From Clostridium swellfunianum (lineage in GTDB: Bacteria > Bacillota > Clostridia > Clostridiales > Clostridiaceae): a DNA stretch of 64,000 bases. The notes under the pieces were generated by a model. It searched no databases. It was given only the letters and a program-made list of their open reading frames with translations, and was not told where the DNA came from. A program made the position numbers and the translations under genes. Below are positions 41,758 through 53,078 of this stretch, piece after piece. Numbering within the stretch: the first letter of the stretch is position 1; every line of letters starts with the position of its first letter. The stretch is taken from NCBI RefSeq assembly GCF_023656515.1, contig NZ_JAMOFV010000006.1, positions 2,729,957 through 2,793,956 of the forward strand. Reading direction: 5' to 3'.

Positions 41758-44076
41758 TTATGCTGTTATTTCATTTTTTCTTTGTCTAATTCTTTCTTTA
41801 ACTCTGTCTGCATGTCCCTTCATTAATACAGAAAATACTAAGAAAGCTGCCATTATTGCTGCAAGTGTTGCTGAATCTTTTGCAAACACATTATAGTCTA
41901 AGCCTGAAATTACTTCTCTTAAACCTGATACAGCATAAGTAAATGGCATAAGTGGATTTATTACCTTAAAGAAAGTTGGCACTACTTCTAGTGGGAAAGT
42001 ACCTGCACAAGCTGTAAGCTGAAGTATTAATAATACTATAGCTAAAAGTCTTCCTGCATCACCCATTAAGAATATCAAGCTTTGTATTATAGCTATGAAT
42101 ACAAAGGATAATAAAATATTAAATAAGAAGTATAGAACCACGTTATCTGGCGTTAAGCCTAAAACTAAAACTATTGAGCTTGCTAGAACGGCTTGTATTA
42201 TACCTATAATACCATAGGATAGGAATTTACCAAGTACTACCGAAGCCGAACTTGCATTGATATCTGAATCTACATCTTCTTTTATTACGAAGAACATCAT
42301 TAAAGCCCCAACCCACAAAGATAGTGGGATAAAGTATGGTGTAAAGCCTGAGCCGTAGTTTTTAACTGCGTACATTGGCTTTTCATCTATTGTCAAAGGC
42401 TGTGAAACAAAGTCTCCCATAGTTTTGCTGTCATTTAATAAATTTTTATTTATCTTGTCATAACCTTCTTGAAGCTTATCACTTAGTTCTTGTGAACCAT
42501 CACTTAATTTATTAACTCCGTCTTCAAGCTGTGGTATATTGCTCTTTAGTGTATTTAGTCCGTCATTTAACTGAACTCCACCATCTTGAAGCTTTGTCAT
42601 TCCACCAAGCAGGGTGTCTTTTGAGCTAGTTTGTTTTTGTGCAATATTCTTAACCTCTTCAGGCTTTGCTATAGCATTTTTTAATTTAGATGAACCATCT
42701 TTTATTTGCACAAGTCCATTGCTTAAATCTGAAGACCCAGCATAAAGCTTTCCAACTCCAGCTTCTAATGTTGGAATTTTGCTGTTTAAAGCATTCAAGC
42801 CTTCTGTCATTTGTCCAACACCAGCAACTACACTCTTTTGGTTTTTGCTTCCTACATTTACTGCAGCATTTAAAGCCTTAACACCATCAGCTAAGCCTGT
42901 CTTTGGTTCAACTACTTTATTATAAAGCATCGCTGTTCCTGTTTTTAGGCTTATGTTGGTTTGACTGTCTGTATTTACAGCTGCATTTAATTGAGGAATA
43001 ATTGCTATTATTTGTGATAAAGCATAATCCTTTTGTTGTTGAGTTGGTGCATTATTGTATAACAATACTAGCTTGTTTAATGCATCTACTGTACTTGAAA
43101 TCCTAGTCACACCAGAGTTTATAGAAGTTATTCCTTGCACTAAGCTTGGATGCTGAGCATCACCTGTATTAACAGCATTATTAAGCTGATTTAAACCTGC
43201 TCCTACTTGATTAAGTCCAGCGTTCAAATCACTTGAACCTTTATAAAGCTGTGAAATTCCAGCTTTAAGCTCTGGAACTTGACCGTTTAACTGTCCTAGA
43301 CCTTCATTTAACTGTGAAGCTCCATCCTTTGCTTTAGCTAAAGCTGAGTCTAGTTCATTTGCTCCATAGTATAGCTGTACAGTTCCTTCTTTAGCAGTAG
43401 TTAAGCCATCCTTTAAATCTCCTGAACCATCAGCAAGTTTATTAACTCCATCCTTTAACTCTGGAACTTTATCCTTAAGCCGACCCATTCCATCATAAAG
43501 CTCTTTGCTGCCATCAGCAGCTTTTTGCATTCCGTCTTTAACTTCATAAAGACTGTCAAAGGTTACCTTAGTATATTCATCAACAATGTTTTTAGTTAGT
43601 TCTGCTTTTAGTTCAGCCAAAACATTTTTATTTATCTGTGCTGCAAGAAAATTCTTTTTCTCATTTGCGGAGTATAGAATACTAGGCGGTTGTGGTTTTC
43701 CATCCTTTGCACTAATTACCTTAGCTGAAAAATCCTCTGGAACTACAAATATAGCATAATAGCCACCTTTGTCTTTAAGCCCTCTTTCAGCTTCTTCCTT
43801 GGACACAAACTTCCAACCTACCTTATCATTATCCTTTAGTTTATCCACTAAGTCCTTCCCGTAGTTTACGGCCTCCCCGTCCTTTTCTGTTCCCTTGTCC
43901 GTATTAACTACTGCAACTGAAAGGTCCTGCAGACGGTTATATGGGTCCCAGAAAGCATATAGGTAGAGCAGACTGTATAAAAGAGGAACTATAATAATTG
44001 CTACGACCGATACTCTAATAAATCGATTCTTAAATATACTTGATATATCTCTTCCTGCTACTTTGAAAAAATTCAT
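41758..44076 (-). CDS. YhgE/Pip family ABC-2-type membrane protein
   Basis: 772 residues. One N-terminal membrane segment (about 20-45) with the family entry 'LYLYAFWDPYNRLQDLSVAV' and 'VNTDKG', then an extracellular region of about 500 residues of repeated 'LxDGxxQLxxGLxxL' heptads ('GVNKLADGSGDLKDGLTTAK'), and five to six C-terminal membrane segments. Resembles phage infection protein (Pip) and type VII-associated YhgE/EsaA-like exporters. Its role may be export or a phage/bacteriocin receptor. TetR-type operators overlap the promoter region, so it is probably induced by a ligand. Confidence 0.88.
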   Translation of the reverse strand: MNFFKVAGRDISSIFKNRFIRVSVVAIIIVPLLYSLLYLYAFWDPYNRLQDLSVAVVNTDKGTEKDGEAVNYGKDLVDKLKDNDKVGWKFVSKEEAERGLKDKGGYYAIFVVPEDFSAKVISAKDGKPQPPSILYSANEKKNFLAAQINKNVLAELKAELTKNIVDEYTKVTFDSLYEVKDGMQKAADGSKELYDGMGRLKDKVPELKDGVNKLADGSGDLKDGLTTAKEGTVQLYYGANELDSALAKAKDGASQLNEGLGQLNGQVPELKAGISQLYKGSSDLNAGLNQVGAGLNQLNNAVNTGDAQHPSLVQGITSINSGVTRISSTVDALNKLVLLYNNAPTQQQKDYALSQIIAIIPQLNAAVNTDSQTNISLKTGTAMLYNKVVEPKTGLADGVKALNAAVNVGSKNQKSVVAGVGQMTEGLNALNSKIPTLEAGVGKLYAGSSDLSNGLVQIKDGSSKLKNAIAKPEEVKNIAQKQTSSKDTLLGGMTKLQDGGVQLNDGLNTLKSNIPQLEDGVNKLSDGSQELSDKLQEGYDKINKNLLNDSKTMGDFVSQPLTIDEKPMYAVKNYGSGFTPYFIPLSLWVGALMMFFVIKEDVDSDINASSASVVLGKFLSYGIIGIIQAVLASSIVLVLGLTPDNVVLYFLFNILLSFVFIAIIQSLIFLMGDAGRLLAIVLLILQLTACAGTFPLEVVPTFFKVINPLMPFTYAVSGLREVISGLDYNVFAKDSATLAAIMAAFLVFSVLMKGHADRVKERIRQRKNEITA

Positions 44077-44107
44077 CGTACTATCTCCCCTCTCTGAATA
44101 ATTTTAA

Positions 44108-44139
44108 ACTGACTGTTCAGTTTATACTGACCAGTCAGT
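44108..44139 (-). promoter_or_regulatory. Two TetR-type operator boxes
   Basis: ACTGACTGTTCAGT (44108-44121) and ACTGACCAGTCAGT (44126-44139) are tandem imperfect palindromes about 30-60 bases upstream of the YhgE/Pip start. They resemble operators of TetR-family repressors that control this gene family. No TetR gene is in the window. Confidence 0.65.
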
Positions 44140-44225
44140 TATAGTTATAACTCTTTTTTCTTTTTATGTCAATAGGATTAATCTCATTAATTTTTAGTCT
44201 CTACATTATGCTGATTTAACAAATA

Positions 44226-44273
44226 AAAAGGCAGCCTCAAAATAGAAGATTCATTCTACTTTGAGGCTGCCTT
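44226..44273 (-). terminator. Terminator of the lacZ/sialoglycan unit
   Basis: Minus-strand stem AAGGCAGCCTCAAAGTAGAA / TTCTATTTTGAGGCTGCC, then TTTTTATTTG. About 50 bases after the lacZ stop. Confidence 0.9.
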
Positions 44274-44322
44274 CATTTTCTAATACTCAAAATTTCAGGT
44301 TAATATGAATTACAGGCTTAAG

Positions 44323-47340
<3,018 letters not shown>

Positions 47341-47394
47341 TCACTCCTATATTTGTTGCAATAACTTAACATGATTTAATTTTGTAGTATTTCT

Positions 47395-48426
47395 TCAATT
47401 CTTCATATATTTATTTATTACATAGCTAAGATTCCTTGCAATTTCCTCCATCCCAAAGGCTGACGGATGTGTCAGGTCTATCGTTAATCCAGTTACAGAC
47501 TTAAGCAAATCTGTACCATTTATATAAATAAGTTTTGGCAGCTTGAGTTTTTCAACTTTTTCTTTAACAACTTTTCTATACTTTATGATTTTATCGCTAT
47601 TTTCATAATCAAGATAACAGGTAAATAAATCGATGCAGAATATCCACTTGTTTTTATTTGCTAAAGCTATTTTAGAAATAAAACAATCTACCTTCTCTTC
47701 AAACTGTTCTACACTCCATTGTTCAACAACATTAATGCCCATTTCTAACGTCGCAAAATCCCAATCATTTCTTTCTGCAATATAATCTGCCATGGCGGCT
47801 TCCATATATGCACCTCCGGCAAAGCCTAAATTTATTAAATCAATTCCTAATAGTTCTGCTGTTCTCATAGCATAAGATGCATTTGGCCCTATAGTTGAGC
47901 TTCCGTGAGTAATAGAAGAACCATAAGCCAAATATCTTTTACTTGGAACCTGCTCTGACCTTGGAGGGGTGCAGCTACCTTCTAAATCTATCAAATAGTT
48001 TTTCCAGTCATAGGGCAGAATCACCCTTACTAAATTAGGATCAAACGGAAGACTATATTCTTTAGAGAGTCTTTCTAAAGTCTTTATGTTTTTAGGCCTT
48101 TTAATAATGAGCTCAGTAGGTTTTTTTGTGGATAATATCCTAGGGCTATATTCCCAAGAAGCTTGGAAGCTTCCATAATATATTTCCACCAATCCTGTAT
48201 CGAGAACTGCACCCTCTTCTGGTGCCCTTTGTAATACAAGCTTTATACATTCATCTTCTATATTGAACCTTATTTCTGTTCCACAGCCAAAAAAAGCTGC
48301 TCTCTTAGCTTTTTCGTTAAGCTCTGCTCTAACTTTTTCAGGAATGCGTGATAATACAAAAACTCCCTCTTCCTTTATTTCATGAATTTCATCTATGTTA
48401 TAAAACTCTGCATTTTTATAAATCAT
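47395..48426 (-). CDS. SGNH/GDSL-type hydrolase with N-terminal beta domain
   Basis: 343 residues from the ATG at 48426; AGGTGG lies eight bases upstream and overlaps an alternative GTG. The first about 160 residues form a beta-rich domain; the SGNH domain starts at 'YLAYGSSITHGSSTIGPNAS' (catalytic Ser), with 'DLINLGFAGGAYMEAAMADY' (Gly/Asn block), 'DFATLEMGINVVEQWS' and the C-terminal 'DLTHPSAFGMEEIARNL' (Asp/His). Likely a carbohydrate esterase; sialate or galactose O-acetylesterase activity is plausible from context. Confidence 0.85.
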   Translation of the reverse strand: MIYKNAEFYNIDEIHEIKEEGVFVLSRIPEKVRAELNEKAKRAAFFGCGTEIRFNIEDECIKLVLQRAPEEGAVLDTGLVEIYYGSFQASWEYSPRILSTKKPTELIIKRPKNIKTLERLSKEYSLPFDPNLVRVILPYDWKNYLIDLEGSCTPPRSEQVPSKRYLAYGSSITHGSSTIGPNASYAMRTAELLGIDLINLGFAGGAYMEAAMADYIAERNDWDFATLEMGINVVEQWSVEQFEEKVDCFISKIALANKNKWIFCIDLFTCYLDYENSDKIIKYRKVVKEKVEKLKLPKLIYINGTDLLKSVTGLTIDLTHPSAFGMEEIARNLSYVINKYMKN

Positions 48427-48454
48427 TATCTCTACCACCTATCATAAAAATTAT

Positions 48455-49273
48455 CTAAAATAATTCATCTAACCACTGGATGCATAGGTTCATCCATGTA
48501 GCTACGTGAAGATTTATCTCTTTCTCCTTAGTTTGTGTTTCAGCAGTTGCAAGAGATAAGCCGTGAGGACCTTTAGGATAAATATGAAGCTCAAAAGGTA
48601 CCTTGTTTTTGCATAATGCCTGTGCAAATAGTATGGTATTTTCCACTGGAACAGTTTTGTCTTCAACAGTATGCCAGATAAAAGTTGGAGATGTACTCAT
48701 TTTCACATGATGCTCTAAAGACATTTCATATAATAAATTACTATCAGCTTCTACTCCTAACAAATTCACAAAAGAGTCTCTATGAGCAAGTTCACCTGAG
48801 CTTATAACAGGATAGCTTAATATTAAAGCATTTGGTTTATTAAGTCCCTGCTTAATTCCAGGATTCTCAAGCAAGTATGATTTTTCCCAGTGTACCCCGA
48901 GACTTGCCGCTAAATGCCCACCTGCTGAAAATCCACACACCGCAATTTTATCAACGTCAACATTCCACTCCTCTGCATTTTCTCGTATTATACACATAGC
49001 CCTTGATACATCCATTAATGGCTGAGGATGCTTTCTAGGTGCACAGCTATAATAAACAACAAAGGCATGAAAGCCTGCAGCATTAAATTGTATGGCAATT
49101 TGTTCGGCTTCTCTATCTGAAGTAATTCTATATCCACCGCCTGGACATACAAGTACAGCTGCTCTTTTCTTATTTCCACCTAGTACATAAGAAACCAAAG
49201 TAGGTTTGAAATCATCCAGTTCTGACCTTTGGAAGGTTAGATTTTCCCATAATTCAATAGTTTTATTTATCAT
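48455..49273 (-). CDS. Alpha/beta hydrolase, BD-FAE/xylan-esterase-like
   Basis: 272 residues. Oxyanion loop 'AAVLVCPGGGYRITSDREAE', nucleophile elbow 'IAVCGFSAGGHLAASLGVHW' (Ser), Asp in 'SPTFIWHTVEDKTVPVENTI' and His in 'HIYPKGPHGLSLATAETQTK'. No signal peptide. It sits 28 bases upstream of the SGNH hydrolase gene, so two cytoplasmic esterases are encoded together. Probably deacetylates imported sugars; the substrate is not known. Confidence 0.88.
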   Translation of the reverse strand: MINKTIELWENLTFQRSELDDFKPTLVSYVLGGNKKRAAVLVCPGGGYRITSDREAEQIAIQFNAAGFHAFVVYYSCAPRKHPQPLMDVSRAMCIIRENAEEWNVDVDKIAVCGFSAGGHLAASLGVHWEKSYLLENPGIKQGLNKPNALILSYPVISSGELAHRDSFVNLLGVEADSNLLYEMSLEHHVKMSTSPTFIWHTVEDKTVPVENTILFAQALCKNKVPFELHIYPKGPHGLSLATAETQTKEKEINLHVATWMNLCIQWLDELF

Positions 49274-49285
49274 AAACTCATCTCC

Positions 49286-50327
49286 TTAAAATCTAAACTT
49301 TAGAATCAGTTCACTTAATTCATTTGCTTTTTCACTTAATCCTTTTACAAGTAAATACATCTCATTGTTTTGTTCAGATTGGTTTTGAATGGTTGCCGAA
49401 ACTTCTTCTGTCGCAGCAATATTTTCTTCTGATATAGCAGCAATATTGCTTACAGCATCATTTAAGTATTCCTTTTCTTCATCTATTACATTGATTGAAG
49501 CCATAGTATCATTCATAGAGGCTATAATATTTGTTGTTGCAGCTTTTATATTCTCAAAGGACTTAATGGTATACCCAGCCTGTTCTAATTCTTCCTTAAA
49601 TAATTTCTGAGCATTAGAAGGAATATATAGAGATGCCACAACTGCAAATCCTTTACCTGCTTGTCCTGCTCTTGCAGCCTCTATAGATGCATTAAGCGAG
49701 AGCAGATTAGTTTGTTTTGTTATATTGTTAATCTTATTTAAGATAGTAAGTATATCTTTAGTATTAGTACCTAAGTTGCAAATTGCATTTGTAGCTTCTT
49801 CCATAGCCATTGAGTTGTTCGTTGAGGTTTTGTTTAAATTATTAATAACGTTAGAGCTATCTATAACAACTTTTATTGTGATATTAGTTGCTGTATTAAC
49901 ATTTTTTAAAAGTCTTATAGTATTAGTTATTTCATCATTAAATTTTTCAGATATCTTAGCGCAATTAAACTTTTATCAAAGAGGAACTACCGTTGTTTCC
50001 TATACTTTTTATATAGCTTTCAACTCTATTCTTAGCCTGAAGCTGCTCAAATGTACTTAATCCCTTTACATTGAAATTTTCAGCAATATCCTTGTTTTGT
50101 AACATCTGAATCGAGGTAACTTCTATGCTTTCATCTATAAGTTTTATATACATTTCATTTTGTTTTAGTATCTGCATAGTAGATTCTTTAAAATCAGCAG
50201 ATACTTTTTCTTTTGTCACGCTATATATTAGTAAAGCAGATATAGATAATGTTATAAGAGACAGTAATGTGAAGGTTATCGCTAACTTTCTAAATAACCA
50301 CTTTTTAACTCCCAAATCTCTAATCAT
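49286..50327 (-). pseudogene. Degenerate methyl-accepting chemotaxis protein gene
   Basis: The start (50327 down to 49965) encodes 120 residues with membrane segment 'LAITFTLLSLITLSISALLI' and the beginning of a sensor domain, then stops. The reading continues one frame over ('[20 protein letters not shown]', then '[14 protein letters not shown]') into a signalling domain that runs to 49286. The rest of the sensor, the second membrane segment and HAMP are missing. The normally invariant tip breaks after '[19 protein letters not shown]' into '[18 protein letters not shown]' instead of DEIRKLAE. Internal deletion and rearrangement have destroyed the receptor. Confidence 0.85.
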
Positions 50328-50425
50328 TTTATAGTCAAAATTTTTATACTATGCTTATATGCTTCTCCAAGTAATATATTTCCACCATTTCTAGTAATAG
50401 CACGCTTATATTTGATATTCTTCAC
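50324..50425 (-). CDS. Possible 33-residue ORF before the receptor pseudogene
   Basis: GTG start at 50425 with TTTGGAGTGATACT upstream; the stop overlaps the ATG of the pseudogene by four bases (ATGA). The product 'MKNIKYKRAITRNGGNILLG' plus 13 residues has no recognisable family. It may be the remnant of a larger gene or a small leader. Weak support. Confidence 0.3.
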   Translation of the reverse strand: MKNIKYKRAITRNGGNILLGEAYKHSIKILTIK

Positions 50426-50457
50426 AGTATCACTCCAAAGTTACTTCAAAATACCTG

Positions 50458-50907
50458 CTAAACTTTAACCTTTATAACAACCTTCCTGACTTTTTCTCTC
50501 TTATTAAGCATTATTCCCGGCATATGAGCGTCCTCAGGAAAAAAAATAAAGAGTTCTCTACTTCTCAAAAGTGATAGATTATTTACTCCCTCCAATAGCA
50601 TAAAGTCCTTATCTATATCATATGGAGAAAATTCAGATAAGCCTTCCACCGGAAAGTATCCCATTTTTTCAGTTCCCACCACCATGTACTGTACATCTAT
50701 ATATTTTTGGTGAGCTTCATATTTTGCCCCTTCTAATTCCTTAGTTTCATATTCTTGTACCAAAGCAAACACATCATCACCATCTATTTCATAACGCCCA
50801 GGTAAAAGAGCCGCTAAATCCTCTCTATTTAGAAATTTAAATACTTTTTTAAAATTCTCATGTAAACTTTCATATTTTTCATAATCCTTAATATTAGCAA
50901 ATACCAT
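50458..50907 (-). CDS. YhcH/YjgK/YiaL family protein (sialic-acid-associated)
   Basis: 149 residues, the usual size. 'RYEIDGDDVFALVQEYETKE', 'YEAHQKYIDVQYMVVGTEKM' and 'LFIFFPEDAHMPGIMLNKRE' with 'VRKVVIKVKV' are the conserved cupin-like metal ligands (His, Asp, His). Homologues such as NanQ/YhcH act as N-acetylneuraminate anomerases that speed up anomer conversion. Directly downstream of the nanA terminator region, which fits this role. Confidence 0.9.
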   Translation of the reverse strand: MVFANIKDYEKYESLHENFKKVFKFLNREDLAALLPGRYEIDGDDVFALVQEYETKELEGAKYEAHQKYIDVQYMVVGTEKMGYFPVEGLSEFSPYDIDKDFMLLEGVNNLSLLRSRELFIFFPEDAHMPGIMLNKREKVRKVVIKVKV

Positions 50908-50984
50908 AATAAACTCCTTTTAATTAGACTACTAGGGTGTTAATTCCTTGTATTTTACCTTGATTTTCAATATAGTCTTAATAA

Positions 50985-51014
50985 TATAAATGGATGATTT
51001 AACACATCATCCAC
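50985..51014 (-). terminator. Terminator or attenuator after nanA
   Basis: Minus-strand stem TGGATGAT / ATCATCCA with loop GTGTTAA, followed by TTTATATTATT, between nanA and the YhcH-family gene. The weak U-run may allow read-through. Confidence 0.6.
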
Positions 51015-51027
51015 TTGTACAAAATAT

Positions 51028-51891
51028 CTATTCTAAAATCTTTTCCAATAACTTCTTATCATCTTCAGTCAAGGATCTAAATGGCCTTCGTGAACCATTG
51101 CATTCAATGCCCTGAATCTCTAAAGCATATTTTACTCCTTGGTTTACTCCTACTTTAATTAAAGCATCAATAATTTCATTTGCCTTAGCCTGTACTTCCT
51201 GGGCCTCTGATATATTTCCTTCTTTAAATAATTTATCGATTTTAATAAATTTTTCTGACATGAAATTAAAGGTGCTTCCTATGGCACTCTTTGCTCCCAT
51301 TGCCAATGCTCCTAAGAACACTTCATCATGCCCATTAAATACTGTTAGTCTTTCATCAATTTTCAGCATTTGCTCTAGTTGATATAAATCATAAGATGTA
51401 TGCTTTATTCCAATAAATCTCTCATCATTCATAAATTCTTTAATATTGCTCATATTAAATGTAACTCCCGAGAAGGCAGGAAAATTATAAATTATCATTG
51501 GTAGATTTACATTATTTACGATATCAAAATAATAATTTTTTATTTCTTCAAAAGAAAACTTGTAATAAAACGGAGCAACGGAGGAAATAGCATCATATCC
51601 TAATGCTTCAGAATACTTTCCCAATTCTACTGCATGCTCTGTGCCAATGGAACCAATATGGCTTATAAGAGTGCACTTTCCTTTACATTCCTGTGCCACT
51701 ATATCCAAAATATATTTTCTCTCATCCATAGATAACAAAAAAGCTTCAGCTGTGCTTCCACCAATATAAAAGCCTTTTACACCTTTATCAAGATTAAGAT
51801 TTATTATTTTTTGCAGAGATTCTTCGTTAATTTTACCGTTACTTTTATATGGAGTTACTAAGGCTGGAAATATTCCTGTATATTTGTTCAT
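51028..51891 (-). CDS. nanA: N-acetylneuraminate lyase
   Basis: 287 residues, DHDPS-fold class I aldolase. 'FYIGGSTAEAFLLSMDERKY' (carboxylate-binding GSTAE, residues 45-49), Tyr 135 in 'MIIYNFPAFSGV', and the Schiff-base Lys 163 in 'FIGIKHTSYDLYQLEQML' match NanA rather than dihydrodipicolinate synthase. It splits sialic acid to ManNAc and pyruvate. Second step after the sialidase; nanE, nanK and nagAB are not in the window. Confidence 0.92.
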   Translation of the reverse strand: MNKYTGIFPALVTPYKSNGKINEESLQKIINLNLDKGVKGFYIGGSTAEAFLLSMDERKYILDIVAQECKGKCTLISHIGSIGTEHAVELGKYSEALGYDAISSVAPFYYKFSFEEIKNYYFDIVNNVNLPMIIYNFPAFSGVTFNMSNIKEFMNDERFIGIKHTSYDLYQLEQMLKIDERLTVFNGHDEVFLGALAMGAKSAIGSTFNFMSEKFIKIDKLFKEGNISEAQEVQAKANEIIDALIKVGVNQGVKYALEIQGIECNGSRRPFRSLTEDDKKLLEKILE

Positions 51892-51936
51892 TATAAAAAC
51901 CTCTTTTCTAGTATTTTCTGAGTTGAAAACTACACT

Positions 51937-53001
51937 TTATAGTGGATCAAGAGTTTGTCTACCATCAGTGAGCCATTCTATATTAAATTTAGCTAATACA
52001 AGATAGTGGTATTTAAGACTATCCTTCCACTTTTCGTAATAGCAATATATAATTCTCTTATCATTACTAACAGCCAAGTCTGAATAAGCAGATCCACCAG
52101 TGCATATTGCCTTGGAATAAGTCCAAGTCTCCCCCTCATCCATAGACATTTTAACTGTAAGATTGGACCTGTCATCAGCGTTATTTAGATTTGAAAATAT
52201 AATTCTGTTTCTGAGGTACTCATTTTTATCTGTAAACCGTATTAAACTTCCACAGCATAATGGATCTGCCAATTCATAATGAAGAATGGGGACTGACCAT
52301 CCATTGATTCCGTTCGGACTTATTGATATAGAGCGACGCTTTTCTGCAACTGTATTATTTCTCATATTTAGCAAAACAGAGCCATCATACTTCTCCACAG
52401 CAGTTGTTTCGTTAGGACTAGGTATCTGAGTAGTTTCATATATAATTTCTCCTCTATTCCAAGTAGTCCCTCCATCATCACTATAAATTGTGGATACAAC
52501 TCCAGGAGCATGAGTTTTACTCGCAGAAAGCCATACTGGTACTAGAAGTCTTCCATTTCTCATCTGAATCCCGTGCCCTGGGCCTGTCGCTATAACAATC
52601 CATTGAAACTCTGGTTTAAATTGCTGAAAAGCTGCTGTAATCTCAACAGGATCAGACCAAGTTTCTCCATGGTCTAAACTCTTACGATAATAAGCTTGAC
52701 TATACTCTCTACAATAAAGAAAGTGTACAGTACCACTATCCCTTTGCGCAATCATTACTGGATTGTTGATAGTATTGCCTGAAGTTACCCCATCTACTAG
52801 TTTATATCTTTCGCTCCAAGTAACTCCGCCATCTATACTCCTTCTCATGTAAATATCGATTACTGCCCAATCAGATGTAGTCTTTCTTGCTTCACAGTAG
52901 GTAATTACTGTACCATCCCCGGTAACCACAATTCCAGGTATCCTATATTGAGCATATCCATCAACTGTTGACTCAAACAAAATAGTTTCACTATAAATCA
53001 T
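51937..53001 (-). CDS. Sialidase (neuraminidase) without signal peptide
   Basis: 354 residues. The RIP motif is 'YAQYRIPGIVVTGDG' near residue 20, and four Asp boxes are visible: 'SIDGGVTW', 'SLDHGETW', 'SDDGGTTW' and 'SMDEGETW', evenly spaced through a six-bladed propeller of GH33 type. The start 'MIYSETILFESTVDG' has no hydrophobic leader and no lectin or anchor domain, so the enzyme should be cytoplasmic, unlike most bacterial sialidases. It lies between the importer's binding protein and nanA. Confidence 0.88.
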   Translation of the reverse strand: MIYSETILFESTVDGYAQYRIPGIVVTGDGTVITYCEARKTTSDWAVIDIYMRRSIDGGVTWSERYKLVDGVTSGNTINNPVMIAQRDSGTVHFLYCREYSQAYYRKSLDHGETWSDPVEITAAFQQFKPEFQWIVIATGPGHGIQMRNGRLLVPVWLSASKTHAPGVVSTIYSDDGGTTWNRGEIIYETTQIPSPNETTAVEKYDGSVLLNMRNNTVAEKRRSISISPNGINGWSVPILHYELADPLCCGSLIRFTDKNEYLRNRIIFSNLNNADDRSNLTVKMSMDEGETWTYSKAICTGGSAYSDLAVSNDKRIIYCYYEKWKDSLKYHYLVLAKFNIEWLTDGRQTLDPL

Positions 53002-53023
53002 TTTACTTCCCTTCTCTTTGATA

Positions 53024-53057
53024 TAGAAGAAACCAGACTTGCATCTGGCTGCTTCTA
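53024..53057 (-). terminator. Intercistronic hairpin after the solute-binding protein gene
   Basis: Minus-strand stem TAGAAGCAGCCAGA / TCTGGTTTCTTCTA with loop TGCAAG. There is no U-run, so it more likely stabilises the upstream mRNA and keeps binding-protein levels high. Confidence 0.55.
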
Positions 53058-53078
53058 CTAAAAGTTTGAGTATATATG

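Noticed and set aside
51993-52175. Alternative minus-strand frame inside the sialidase gene
   Set aside because: Overlaps the Asp-box-containing frame, which is clearly the coding one.
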